Assembly: GCA_023404715.1 (NCBI GenBank)
Contig: JAEYAR010000062.1
Coordinates: 1 to 64,000, forward strand
Length of the DNA: 64,000 bases
Source: Bacillota bacterium
GTDB lineage: Bacteria > Bacillota > Clostridia > Christensenellales > Aristaeellaceae
Direction of reading: 5' to 3'
Position 1 is the stretch's first letter. Every line of letters starts with the position of its first letter. The notes beneath the pieces were generated by a model, which saw nothing but the letters and a program-made list of their open reading frames with translations, ran no database searches and was not told the DNA's origin. Shown in pieces: positions 24,152-33,772 of this stretch. Both the position numbers and the translations under genes were made by a program.

Positions 24152-26383
24152 ATGAAAAAGACGATTATAATGATGTTTGCTAGCATATTGGTTTTTGCAT
24201 GTGCATTTGTAAAAGCTGAGTCGACGAATCGTACATTCAGCATATCTGATACTGAAGAATTGCTTTCTGTCGCGTCAATAGGCGACAAGCTTTACCTGAC
24301 AGGGCGAAATGGACTCTATATGGTTCAGAAGGGCGATAATATTCCACGCCAGATTAAGGGAATTGATGGAATTGGCTATGAGGATAGCATTCATTATGCA
24401 GAAGACGCGATTGAGATTCTTTTCTGCATAGGAGATACGTTATATGGTCTTAACCGTGGATATGGCATTGTCTATGAGATACAAATAGACAATGACACGG
24501 GGCGGGCCGTCGAATATTTGCGTTTGGATTGGACTGATATGGTCAAGAATGCCGGGAAAATGACCTACCCTATGACATGGGAAAGCGTCTATTGTATGGA
24601 TAAGCAACTTTACGTTATCGCATATGATATTGACGACGATATGGACTATCTACATCCATCTCTTCGCATCTATGATTTGACGGGCGGTGAGGTGAAAACT
24701 GCCGAAATAGACAATGTGCACCACATACTGGGCAAAAAAGAAAATGAGTTGGTTGTGATGCTCTATAATCGTGAGGAAGAGATGAACGCCGTATATGGAG
24801 AGCCGGTGCTACCTCGAATCTGCATGTGGGATCCATTGACGGAGGATATCTTTGAACTGTTTCAAATCGATTCGCCTAGAGCCTATGGGCTGCTTTATCA
24901 TGAAAACAGGGATACGGTTTATTATGTGGATAATGCGAAACTGTATATGCACTCTCTTGACGGGGAAACCCGACAAGCAGCCTATCTTTCAGCTGCCTTT
25001 ATCACAGGTGTAAACGCATGCTGGCTTGATGATCTTTACGTTTGCGCGAATTTGAATATGGTAGATATTCGTAGCGTTGATCCCGAAAAACTACCAACTA
25101 CGTCGATCAATATATATCATTCCTATGCAGACACGCCGGAGAATGTGGCGTTTATGAAAGAACATCCGGATATTCCTTTGCGGTTCTCTACAGAGTATTA
25201 TGAAGATTCAACGAGCCTAGTGCAAGCGTTCATATCTGGCGCAAGCAACGCAGACGTCTTCTTTATCGATGCAACGGATGTTGATCTTCCCGCGATGATG
25301 AAAAAAGGCTATTGTTTAGACTTGACCCAGTATCCGCAGATTGCAAACGAAGTTTCCAATATGTACGGCTTTGTACAGGATGCCGTTACATTCGAGGAAC
25401 ATATTTATGCTCTTCCTATGTCTGTATCTGGAAGCGGGTGGGGAATCTTCAGCGACATATGGGATACCTTGGGGTTAGATATAGAACAACCGCAAACGCT
25501 TTTGGATATATGTGAGCTGGTGAACACATGGGCAGAACGGTATAGCGACGAGTATCCTGATTATGTGGTCATCGAGGATGTGGAAAACTACAGTCGAGAG
25601 CTGACACAAACCGTTTTCGAAATGTATATGGACTATTATAGCTATCAGGGGATACCTATAACGCTAGATACAGAGTTGTTCCGTAAGGTAATGAATGCTG
25701 TCAACAGCATTACAGAAGAGCTGGATGTAACAACGCCCACGGAGGACGAAATGTTTGAACTATGGGAAAAGACGGCACTGCTATGCAGAAGAAATGATAT
25801 TTTGACGCCTACAAAAAACGATTATTCCCTTCTCTTGTTAACGTTGGATGATGAGATGCCGTTTGTAATCCATGCAGATATGACGGTAGCATTCATTAAC
25901 CCACGCTCAAGAAATATTGACAGCGCTGTTGAGTACTTAACCTTCTGTGCAAAGAATATGAGTGCCGTAGAGAAGATTAAGCTATTTCCTGACTATAACG
26001 TGCCTGTTGAAGACTCATATTATCTGAATCAAGTGGAAATATGGGAAAAAGAGAAATCCGAGATTTTGGATGGCGTTGAAGACGACGACGATGAACATAA
26101 GATGAAGGCCAAAGAACGATTGGCGGTATTAGAAGCGTCCCTTATGGACAAGGAGGACAATCGTTATGTTGTATCTAAGGAGATGATTGATACATATCGT
26201 GAGCTCGCACAGTATGTGATGTTTTTCAACCAAGGCGAAATCCGAAAGAATGCCAATCGCTCAGATACCGTTTTGGGTAGTCTGCTTGTTCAGTATATTG
26301 ATGGCGTAATGGATCTGGAGCGATTGATTTCTGAAGGCGATCAAAAATTAACGATGATACGGGAAGAACAATTAGTGCATTGA
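24152..26383 (+). CDS. Secreted beta-propeller/solute-binding fusion protein
   Basis: 743 residues. Signal peptide of ~22 residues (TIIMMFASILVFACAFVKA; a Cys inside lacks a lipobox pattern). Residues ~30-315 consist of repeated ~45-residue beta units (LYLTGRNGLYMVQKG, LYGLNRGYGIVYEI, LYVIAYDIDDD, VYYVDNAKLYMHSL), i.e. a propeller-like domain. From ~320 a type 1 binding-protein domain follows (INIYHSYADTPENV, ADVFFIDATDVDLPAMMKKG, YALPMSVSGSGWG). A charged helical insert lies at ~630-665 before the final helix. This fusion is unusual; the propeller may sense or bind a polymer or protein while the SBP part binds a ligand. Paralogous to the next gene and to 11736. Confidence 0.72.
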   Translation: MKKTIIMMFASILVFACAFVKAESTNRTFSISDTEELLSVASIGDKLYLTGRNGLYMVQKGDNIPRQIKGIDGIGYEDSIHYAEDAIEILFCIGDTLYGLNRGYGIVYEIQIDNDTGRAVEYLRLDWTDMVKNAGKMTYPMTWESVYCMDKQLYVIAYDIDDDMDYLHPSLRIYDLTGGEVKTAEIDNVHHILGKKENELVVMLYNREEEMNAVYGEPVLPRICMWDPLTEDIFELFQIDSPRAYGLLYHENRDTVYYVDNAKLYMHSLDGETRQAAYLSAAFITGVNACWLDDLYVCANLNMVDIRSVDPEKLPTTSINIYHSYADTPENVAFMKEHPDIPLRFSTEYYEDSTSLVQAFISGASNADVFFIDATDVDLPAMMKKGYCLDLTQYPQIANEVSNMYGFVQDAVTFEEHIYALPMSVSGSGWGIFSDIWDTLGLDIEQPQTLLDICELVNTWAERYSDEYPDYVVIEDVENYSRELTQTVFEMYMDYYSYQGIPITLDTELFRKVMNAVNSITEELDVTTPTEDEMFELWEKTALLCRRNDILTPTKNDYSLLLLTLDDEMPFVIHADMTVAFINPRSRNIDSAVEYLTFCAKNMSAVEKIKLFPDYNVPVEDSYYLNQVEIWEKEKSEILDGVEDDDDEHKMKAKERLAVLEASLMDKEDNRYVVSKEMIDTYRELAQYVMFFNQGEIRKNANRSDTVLGSLLVQYIDGVMDLERLISEGDQKLTMIREEQLVH

Positions 26384-26409
26384 GCTGTCATAATAAAGGG
26401 GGCAAGGAC

Positions 26410-28484
26410 ATGATCTTAAATCTGATCAGAAGCAAGAGGCTAATTGTCGTTTTCGCGATGATTAGTATAGTGATTTTTCAGATGGCTCTTGCGGAGGAAA
26501 CAAACATCGTTTATACGCTCGACGGCGCGGAGGGATTTAAGGGGGCCTGTTCAGCCCCGGAGGGCGGCGTGTATCTCCTCACCTCAGACGCGCTTTACCT
26601 TTGGCGCGATAGCGCGCCGCAAGGGGATGCCGAGGTGATAGTTCTCAGTAAAAACGACGGCCAAATCATAGGCATAGCTGCTTGCGAAGAGAAGCTGCTG
26701 GCGATTACGGCGGAACAAAGCATCCTTTTGTGGCGCGGCGACGGATGGGATGCACTTGGTCAAGCACCCTGGAGTTTGACGGGAGACCCGATTCACCGTT
26801 GTACGACTGCGATGTCGTCAGAAGCGCTGTACTACACCTACACAGACACGGAAGGCGATATTCAATTATGCTACTTTGATTTAAATACCTGTGAATTTAC
26901 CCAAGCGGTTGTGTTTGACGCCCCTTGGTGTGCCTATGACGACCGGCGCTGCGTGTTGATCGGGTTTACCTATGATACAAAGCGGCAACAGTGGTATCTC
27001 ACCGAATACGACCCGTCGACGGGCGAGGTGACGAGCCAAACCGAGACGGATCTGCCGGAGCGCACTTCGACGTTTGCTTACGATCCTTATCGTAAATCTC
27101 TTTATTTTGGAAAAAACTCCGGCGTAGCCGTCCGTGCCGGGGATGGCGCCGAAAGCGAGATGCCGGGTGTGCCGACCTTGGGTGGCCTGACCCTTTTGAC
27201 GGACGGGCGCTTGGCGGGCATTACCAACCACTGTCTGGGCGTGTACGAACCGGTAAAGGAGGAAAAAGGGCAGATCACGGTTTTAGGTTTTCACACGACC
27301 TATAATAGCGGCTTCACGCAGCAAAGCAAGATCCTCGTCGACGTAAAGGAGCTGGGGGATGCGGACATCATGGAAGAAATCTCGCGCATGCTGGTGACGC
27401 GTATGGGTCTGTGGATGTGATCGGATTTTGGTCGCAAGATGGTCTGCAGGCCGTAACGGAGAAGGGGTTCTATACGGATCTGTTTGCCAGCGATGTGTTG
27501 CGCGGCGCATACGAGGAGTTGTATCCGAACGTCGCTGTCTCAATGCGAAATGGGGATGAGCTCGCCGTTTGGCCTATGGTAATACAGCCCAGCCTGAGAA
27601 CCGAAGATAGGGATATACTGGACGCATGCGGCATCCAAACGCCCGAGACCTGGGAGGATCTGCTCGACGCGCTGCCTGCTGTCGTCGCATCAGACCTGTT
27701 TTTAGAGGGCGGATATGTACCCTTTGGCGTGCTCAAGTATGACCGCGCCAGCATGCTCGAATTCTTCGTGCAGCAATACCTGCTTTGCGAGCAGGGACGC
27801 GAGGCAGAGGTGGATTTTAATACCGAGGTATTTCGCAAGGTCGCCGGTCGAATCCTGGAGGAGATTCCGGTAGTCGATCCCAGGCCGCGAGAGGATGGGA
27901 CAGAAGACTCCGTATTTCAGCTTCAAAGCGTAAGCAACGTGATCAATACGCATCAGCTGCCGCCGCTGCGCCTACGGGCGGACGCCCCGGCCAATATCGA
28001 AGCCAGCGTTCTGGCGCTCGTCGTCAACCCCTATTCCAGCCATCGGGCGGAGGCCATGGCCTATGTCGAATACATGGCGACCAAACGCACGGTGGAGGAC
28101 TATGCGCTCTTCGCCAGCATGGATGAACCGCTGTGTAATGAGGATACACGGGAAAGACTGCGACAGGCTAAAGAAGAGCTTGCGGCGGAGCGGAGCCGGA
28201 AGGTCCCCTCAGAGGAGAGTGCGGAGCACGCGCAAAGGCTGCAGGCGCTTGAGCTGGAGATACAGGGATTGGCAGAAAATCTCTACATCGTAACGGCGGA
28301 GGCGATACGACAATATCAGCAATATGCGCCGCAGCTTACGGTGCTGGAGAATACGCTGATTCTCTACGACGAGAGCATGTCGTCGCTTTGCGGCAGGCTG
28401 GCCTATGGCAATATGACGCTGGATGCGTTTGTCGAGCAGGCGAACCGGCACGTGCAAATGATTTATACTGAAAATGCGATATAG
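26410..28484 (+). pseudogene. Second propeller/solute-binding fusion gene, broken by a frameshift
   Basis: The first frame (26410-27420) encodes a signal peptide, a propeller-like domain (VYLLTSDALYLWRD, LYYTYTDTEGDIQLCYFDL, LYFGKNSGVAVRAG) and the beginning of the binding-protein domain (ITVLGFHTTYN). It runs out at TGA 27418-27420, while the rest (VDVIGFWSQDGLQAVTEKGF) continues one frame over to 28484. One extra G in the GGG at 27405-27407 restores a single ~690-residue protein aligned with the 24152 protein (ADVFFIDATD...MKKGY matches VDVIGFWSQD...TEKGF). No ribosome-binding site supports a separate second gene. Length 2075 bases is 3n+2, as expected for one missing base. Confidence 0.72.
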
Positions 28485-28534
28485 ATTAATAGACTAAAAT
28501 GAAAATTTATGGAACCTATCACTATAATGGATTG

Positions 28535-28575
28535 ATCCCTCGCCCCGTGATGCGCGTCATTACGGGGCGAGGGAT
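28535..28575 (+). terminator. Long perfect hairpin between the SBP-fusion and FtsX genes
   Basis: Stem of 14 perfect pairs ATCCCTCGCCCCGT (28535-28548) / ACGGGGCGAGGGAT (28562-28575), extended inward by a partly paired loop. It is followed by GAAACG, not a T run, so it may work as a stability or processing element as much as a terminator. Confidence 0.5.
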
Positions 28576-28625
28576 GAAACGATCCATGCAGACATCCCCT
28601 TATCATAAGCATGTAGGAGGACATG

Positions 28626-29618
28626 ATGAGCCATATCGTATCGGTGTTTCGGCGCAGTCCCCGCCTGACACGTTTTATGCCGGATCTGTTTTTATTCGTT
28701 ACCTCCTCGTGTCTTGGATTATTGCTGCTTTTTGGCGTTGGCTTGGAGGCGAAAATAAAGAAGGTCAACGAGATCAACACCGGATACAAAACCCCGGATG
28801 CGGTCTCCTTTATGCTATATGACGATGCTGCGCTTACATCTGCTGATATTCGCGCCGTTTTGTCGCCAGGCAATAGGCTTTACAAGGAGGCGTCCGGCAT
28901 GGCGCAGGAGATGACCCTCTATTCGTATAACGGCGACACATGCTTTGACTTGGTCTCCGGACGCCAGTTTACAGAGGATGATTTATCAACCTCCGCCGAC
29001 CTACAACAGATTGGTGCGGATCTGCTGTCTGAAGGCATCGAGACGATCGGGATCTTGGGCTTGGCCTATCCGTCAAGGCTCGATTTGACGCGTATAGTCT
29101 TACCCTCAAAAGAGATGCGGGATGTTTTGCCGAGAGGTCGATGGGTTCTTGACGGCCCCAAACACCCCGAGCGGGATTTTGATCGGCTTACAAAACTGCT
29201 GGCTGATGCACGGGCCGAAGCGGTGCCGACGGAGTATACGGGTACGTACCGGATGTATAATCAAAGCTATGCAATCTCCATTATCACGGAGCTGGTGTTG
29301 GTATTGTACGTTTTGGGCCTTGCGATGATCATTCAATATTGGTTGGATGCGCATGCATGCAAGATCACAATTTTAATGCTTATGGGTGTGGGAAATGCTC
29401 AAATTTTAAGAAAAACGGGTTTGTACTTTATTGCCCTCTTTATCGGAGGCGGAGGCCTGGGCATGGCGATAGGTTTTGCATATGCCGGTTCGATATACGC
29501 GTATATATCCGTTGGCCATATCCTGGCTTACTGCGGCTTGGCGGCCATCTTGCAGATCATGGCGATCGGTATGTTGTATAGAAAATTAAAACATTGGAAT
29601 ATGGGGATGACGCTTTAG
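28626..29618 (+). CDS. FtsX-like permease subunit
   Basis: 330 residues. One N-terminal membrane helix (~22-42), an extracytoplasmic domain of ~170 residues, then three helices near the C-terminus (SIITELVLVLYVLGLAMII; LYFIALFIGGGGLGMAIGF; HILAYCGLAAILQIMAIGM): the MacB/FtsX topology. TAGGAGG lies five bases before this ATG and two before the ATG at 28623, so 28626 is preferred. With the next two genes it forms a MacB-like ABC complex, the second transporter of this island. Such complexes usually export or sense peptides without classical transport. Confidence 0.7.
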   Translation: MSHIVSVFRRSPRLTRFMPDLFLFVTSSCLGLLLLFGVGLEAKIKKVNEINTGYKTPDAVSFMLYDDAALTSADIRAVLSPGNRLYKEASGMAQEMTLYSYNGDTCFDLVSGRQFTEDDLSTSADLQQIGADLLSEGIETIGILGLAYPSRLDLTRIVLPSKEMRDVLPRGRWVLDGPKHPERDFDRLTKLLADARAEAVPTEYTGTYRMYNQSYAISIITELVLVLYVLGLAMIIQYWLDAHACKITILMLMGVGNAQILRKTGLYFIALFIGGGGLGMAIGFAYAGSIYAYISVGHILAYCGLAAILQIMAIGMLYRKLKHWNMGMTL

Positions 29619-29619
29619 T

Positions 29620-30864
29620 ATGTGGTTGCTCGAAATAAAAAAAGGCATCTGCCGTCATAAGCTTTTCACCGCCATAATGATTGCATTTATGACAATAGAC
29701 ATCATCTTGATCAATTTTAGCGTAGGGAATGCGCAGCAGGTAAGGACGCAGAGCATGCGTTATCAACAGATTTGGGATCGGGGGTCTATCTATTGGGTGT
29801 ATGATAGGCTCTATATGGATCCCAAAGCGGAAAGAGCTTTTTTTAGAGCCGACGATTCGCTCGTATGGATTAAACAGTATATACACGCACTGGAAAGCAA
29901 CGAACGGTATCCTTATTATATCAATGGCAAACATCAACTTGAGATTCACAATTGCAAGCTGCCGGCCCAATTGCACCTTTTTCTGCCTTCTGACGACGAG
30001 GCTCATATCGTCGGGGCGGTTCAATTTAACGAACGGTATATGGACGATTTTCCGATAGCGCTGGAAAGCGGAAGAGGCTTTTATCCGGATGATTACTTTT
30101 ATTATGAGAAGCCGATACCCGTCATACTAGGGCATGCATTTAAGGATGTATACGAGCTGGGCGATACGTTCGAAGCAGATTTTATGGCAATACCGGTAAC
30201 CTGCGAGGTCGTAGGTTTTGCAGAAAAAGACACTGTTTTGGCTTTGAGCAGCCATTTGAGCTATCTGGATAAATATGTTATAATGCCCGTCTTGCATTTT
30301 GAAGGGCCTCCTCGATCGGAGGATGAAGCGTTTTTTCAAAAGGCTAACTATCTGCAGCACAGTACTGGTTTTTTTCGGGTTGAAAACGACGCCGGGCTTG
30401 CAGACCTTGTAACCTATTTTGAAAGCACAAAAAAGAAATTCGGCGTATTCCCGATAGAAATAGCACAACTGGATGATACGCAGCTTACCTATTTACACAT
30501 GATATCTAGCGAGCAGGTTGAGAACATTCATTTTCTTGCGGTGACGCTCGCCGTACTGTCTGTTATCGTGTTAGGGGTGGGCATGTATTCACAGACGCAT
30601 CGAAACATGCGGTATTACTCCGTTCTTTCGCTATGTGGGGCGTCGAGATGGCAGCTTAACGCATACGTCATTGGAGAGGTTGCTTTTTTGTACCTTCTAT
30701 CCTTTGCGCTCGCATTGTTCATACCCTCGGTGTTGTTCGGCGTCTTTACGGGGGTACGGGCCGACGTATTGGCGCTCTTGTTCATCGCATACATCCTGTG
30801 TGTTTTACCTTCGCTGGTGAGAATCGGTTTACTTCATCCTGAGCAAATCGTAAAGGGGCTATAG
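29620..30864 (+). CDS. FtsX-like permease subunit
   Basis: 414 residues: N-terminal helix (~15-35), extracytoplasmic domain of ~260 residues, and three C-terminal helices (FLAVTLAVLSVIVLGVGMY; VAFLYLLSFALALFIPSVL; VLALLFIAYILCVLPSLV). Starts one base after the previous stop. The stretch SLCGASRWQLNAYVIGEVAF between helices is typical of FtsX-domain proteins (short G-A/S-x3-x-I segment). Heterodimer partner of the preceding protein. Confidence 0.75.
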   Translation: MWLLEIKKGICRHKLFTAIMIAFMTIDIILINFSVGNAQQVRTQSMRYQQIWDRGSIYWVYDRLYMDPKAERAFFRADDSLVWIKQYIHALESNERYPYYINGKHQLEIHNCKLPAQLHLFLPSDDEAHIVGAVQFNERYMDDFPIALESGRGFYPDDYFYYEKPIPVILGHAFKDVYELGDTFEADFMAIPVTCEVVGFAEKDTVLALSSHLSYLDKYVIMPVLHFEGPPRSEDEAFFQKANYLQHSTGFFRVENDAGLADLVTYFESTKKKFGVFPIEIAQLDDTQLTYLHMISSEQVENIHFLAVTLAVLSVIVLGVGMYSQTHRNMRYYSVLSLCGASRWQLNAYVIGEVAFLYLLSFALALFIPSVLFGVFTGVRADVLALLFIAYILCVLPSLVRIGLLHPEQIVKGL

Positions 30865-30866
30865 CG

Positions 30867-31532
30867 GTGGCTTATATTGAATTGCGAAAAATATGTAAAT
30901 CATATAGTAATGGGCGATCCTTGCTACACGTGTTGGATCACCTGGATTTTTGTATCGAAAAAGGCGATATGATATCCATTATGGGAAGAAGCGGATCGGG
31001 CAAGACGACGTTGCTCAATATTTTGGCGGGGATCATCGCCCCGGATAGCGGATCGTACATTTTTTCGGGGAGGCAGCTAAACTATACGAAGGAAAGGGAT
31101 AGAAGAAGGTTCAGAAGCGAGCATATTGGCTATATCATGCAGGATATTCCGCTGCTGTCCGACCGCACGGTCTGGGCGAATGTCAAACTGCCGCTACAGT
31201 ATCAAAGGCGGGATCAGCGAATGCCCGATGACGAAATCTTGAATCTGGCGTCGCAGCTTCAAATCGAAGGCCTGCTGAACGAGAGGCCATCCCGCCTATC
31301 CGGCGGAGAAAGGCAGAAGGTCGGGATTCTTCGCGCTTTGGTGCAACGTGCGGACATCATCCTGGCGGATGAACCTACAGGCTCTCTGGATGAAGCGTCA
31401 GGGCTTGAAATACTGGATTTATTGAAAGGGTTGAATCAACAAGGAAAGACGCTGATCGTCATTACCCATGATCAGACGGTAGCGGGAATATGCCATACAC
31501 ATTATGTCTTACATGAGGGGGCATTCGAATGA
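30867..31532 (+). CDS. MacB/LolD-type ABC ATP-binding protein
   Basis: 221 residues from a GTG start two bases after the previous stop. Walker A GRSGSGKTT, Q-loop YIMQDIPLL, signature LSGGERQKVGILRALV, Walker B ILADEPTGSLDE, H-loop VITHDQ. The D-E-P-T-G-S-L-D box and the RxRFR-E-IGYIMQ segment are those of ATPases that serve FtsX-domain permeases. It closes the island. Confidence 0.88.
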   Translation: MAYIELRKICKSYSNGRSLLHVLDHLDFCIEKGDMISIMGRSGSGKTTLLNILAGIIAPDSGSYIFSGRQLNYTKERDRRRFRSEHIGYIMQDIPLLSDRTVWANVKLPLQYQRRDQRMPDDEILNLASQLQIEGLLNERPSRLSGGERQKVGILRALVQRADIILADEPTGSLDEASGLEILDLLKGLNQQGKTLIVITHDQTVAGICHTHYVLHEGAFE

Positions 31533-31603
31533 GCCAGCTATGGTTTCATTCCCCCCGTGCATCGCGGACACGCATGTGGCATGGCTTAACCGGCCAGACG
31601 CGT

Positions 31604-31630
31604 GGCGGGCAGTTCATCGAACTGCCCGCC
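31604..31630 (+). terminator. Terminator closing the ABC island
   Basis: 12-bp perfect stem GGCGGGCAGTTC / GAACTGCCCGCC with an ATC loop, followed by AAAACG. The rest of the 297-base gap 31533-31829 holds the purE promoter and nothing else recognised. Confidence 0.6.
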
Positions 31631-31755
31631 AAAACGTTACGCGACCTCCTTGACCGGCGCCCACATTCTGCTGCCGTCAGAGGCGTCCCTGCTAGAGGTG
31701 TCGCCAATAACCCGAACATTATCAAAAAACTGATGAAAAAAGTTTGGATTTTGCA

Positions 31756-31784
31756 TTGCAAAGGCAGCGCGCATTTGCTATACT
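31756..31784 (+). promoter_or_regulatory. Promoter of the pur operon
   Basis: TTGCAA (31756-31761), 17-base spacer, TATACT (31779-31784). The leader of about 40 bases is too short for a purine riboswitch, and none was recognised. Confidence 0.7.
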
Positions 31785-31829
31785 CAATGCGTATCTCAAT
31801 TTGCCAAAATGCTTTTGGAGGGGAAATCT

Positions 31830-32327
31830 ATGCCCAAGGTTGCATTGTTTATGGGATCGCGCAGCGATTTTGCGTCGCTGGAGGGCTGCGTGCGCGTGCT
31901 CAAATCCTTTGATATCGACGTCACCGTCCGGGTCGCTTCCGCGCACCGTACGCCGGAAGTTGTCAGCGCATTCGCTTCCGCCGCGCGGGAGGACGGATAC
32001 GAGGTTATCCTCGCGGCGGCGGGCAAGGCCGCGCATCTGGCGGGCGTCATCGCCGGGCATACCACGCTGCCGGTCATCGGCATCCCGGTCAAGTCCTCCT
32101 TTATGGATGGGCTCGATTCGCTGCTCTCCACCGTGCAGATGCCCACGGGCATACCGGTTGCGACCGTCGCGGTCGGCGGCGGGGACAATGCGGCGTACCT
32201 GTGCGCGCAAATCCTCTCCATAAAATATCCCGCGATTGCCAGGAAGCTCTCCGACCACCGCGCGGCCATGAAAGAGAGCATCGCAAGGGACGACGAGGCT
32301 GTGGCGGAGCAGGTCAGGGCGCTGTAA
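31830..32327 (+). CDS. purE: N5-carboxyaminoimidazole ribonucleotide mutase
   Basis: 165 residues. Converts N5-CAIR to CAIR in de novo purine synthesis. Class I PurE features: MGSRSDFASLEG near the N-terminus, VASAHRTPE with the active-site His (~residue 38), and AAAGKAAHLAGVIAGHTTLP. The start was set at MPKVALFMGSRSD after TTGGAGGGG rather than an upstream ATG. No purK is adjacent. First gene of purE-F-M-N-(GNAT)-H-D. Confidence 0.92.
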   Translation: MPKVALFMGSRSDFASLEGCVRVLKSFDIDVTVRVASAHRTPEVVSAFASAAREDGYEVILAAAGKAAHLAGVIAGHTTLPVIGIPVKSSFMDGLDSLLSTVQMPTGIPVATVAVGGGDNAAYLCAQILSIKYPAIARKLSDHRAAMKESIARDDEAVAEQVRAL

Positions 32328-32353
32328 GAGACCGTAAAATAAAGGAGCATGAC

Positions 32354-33772
32354 ATGTCACATATCAAGGAAAGCGGCGACCGCATGGAGGAATACTGCGG
32401 CGTTTTCGGCATCTATGACGCCACAGGCAAGATGGATGTCGCCCAGGCGACGTATTTTGGCCTGTATTCGCTGCAGCACCGCGGCCAGGAGAGCGGCGGC
32501 ATCGCCGTCTCCGACGGACAGACCATCAAGCAATACCGCAACCTGGGCCTCATCCCGGAGGTCTTCAACGACGAAATCCTCTCCGGCCTGACGGGCCACG
32601 TCGCCATCGGCCACGTGCGCTATTCCACGTTCGGGGAGAGAAACGTCATCAACTCACAGCCGCTGGTGGCCCGCTGCAAGATGGGCATGCTGGCCCTGGC
32701 GCACAACGGCAGTCTGGTAAACGCGGCCTCCCTGCGCGGGAAGCTGGAGGACTCCGGGGCGATTTTCCAGACCACGGTGGATACCGAGGTCATCCTGAAC
32801 CTGATCGCCCGCATGTCCTCGCGCGGGCTGGACGAGGCCATCGTGCGCATGATGCAGACCGTGCGCGGCAGCTACGCGCTGGTACTGTTGACCCAGGATA
32901 AGTTAATCGGCATCCGCGACCCTTACGGCATCCGCCCGCTGTGCCTGGGCCGCCTGGGCGAAAGCTACGTGCTCGCCAGCGAGAGCTGCGCGCTCGACGC
33001 GGTGGGCGCGGAGTTCGTGCGCGATGTGCGCCCGGGCGAGGTCGTCGTCATCGACAAGGACGGCCTGCGTACATTCCACGTACCCGCGCCGCTGCAAAGC
33101 AAGCTATGCGTGTTTGAGTTTGTATATTTTGCCCGCACCGACTCGGTGATCGACGGCGTGGGCGTATACGCCGCGCGCAAGGAGGCGGGCCGCCGCCTCG
33201 CCATGGGCGACGACGTGGAGGCCGATATGGTCATCGGCGTGCCGGACAGCGCGCTGCCCGCGGCGATCGGCTACAGCGAGCAGTCGGGCATCCCCTATGG
33301 CGACGGGCTGGCGAAGAACCGGTACGTTGGGCGCACGTTTATCCAGCCCAGCCAGGGCATGCGCGAGGTCGGGGTGCGCACCAAGCTCAACGCGCTTTCG
33401 CGCAATGTGCGCGGCAAGCGCCTGGTGCTGGTGGACGATTCCATCGTGCGCGGCACGACGAGCCGCAAGATCGTGGAGATGCTGCGCACCGCCGGCGCGC
33501 GCGAGGTGCACATGCGCATCTCCTCCCCGCCGGTGCTGAACCCCTGCTATTTCGGCATCGACATCGCCACCAGCGAGGAGCTCGTCGGCCATGGCCGCAG
33601 CGTCGAGGGCATCTGCGATTACATCGGCGCGGATTCGCTCAAGTTTCTGCCCGAGAGCGACCTGCTCAAGACGGTAGAGGGCTCCGGGTGCGGATTTTGC
33701 ACCGGATGCTTCGACGGCTGCTACCCCATCAATCCCGGCGAGGAAGAGGCGGAGCTGATCTTGGATCTGTAA
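32354..33772 (+). CDS. purF: Amidophosphoribosyltransferase
   Basis: 472 residues. First committed step of purine synthesis: glutamine plus PRPP to phosphoribosylamine. A propeptide of 14 residues precedes Cys15 (EEYCGVFGIYD), which becomes the N-terminal nucleophile after cleavage, as in the B. subtilis-type enzyme. The PRPP loop LVLVDDSIVRGTTSRKIV is intact. C-terminal CGFCTGCFDGCYPI supplies cysteines expected for the 4Fe-4S cluster of that type. Start chosen by AAAGGAG at the right distance. Feedback inhibition by nucleotides is known for the family. Confidence 0.93.
   Translation: MSHIKESGDRMEEYCGVFGIYDATGKMDVAQATYFGLYSLQHRGQESGGIAVSDGQTIKQYRNLGLIPEVFNDEILSGLTGHVAIGHVRYSTFGERNVINSQPLVARCKMGMLALAHNGSLVNAASLRGKLEDSGAIFQTTVDTEVILNLIARMSSRGLDEAIVRMMQTVRGSYALVLLTQDKLIGIRDPYGIRPLCLGRLGESYVLASESCALDAVGAEFVRDVRPGEVVVIDKDGLRTFHVPAPLQSKLCVFEFVYFARTDSVIDGVGVYAARKEAGRRLAMGDDVEADMVIGVPDSALPAAIGYSEQSGIPYGDGLAKNRYVGRTFIQPSQGMREVGVRTKLNALSRNVRGKRLVLVDDSIVRGTTSRKIVEMLRTAGAREVHMRISSPPVLNPCYFGIDIATSEELVGHGRSVEGICDYIGADSLKFLPESDLLKTVEGSGCGFCTGCFDGCYPINPGEEEAELILDL

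Noticed and set aside
27411..28484. Independent gene starting at GTG 27411
   Set aside because: It begins in the middle of a binding-protein domain whose first strand is encoded upstream in another frame, and no ribosome-binding site precedes it. A frameshift is the simpler reading.
31533..31829. Purine riboswitch or PurR box before purE
   Set aside because: The transcript leader after the promoter is only about 40 bases, and no three-way junction core or paired PurBox was recognised.
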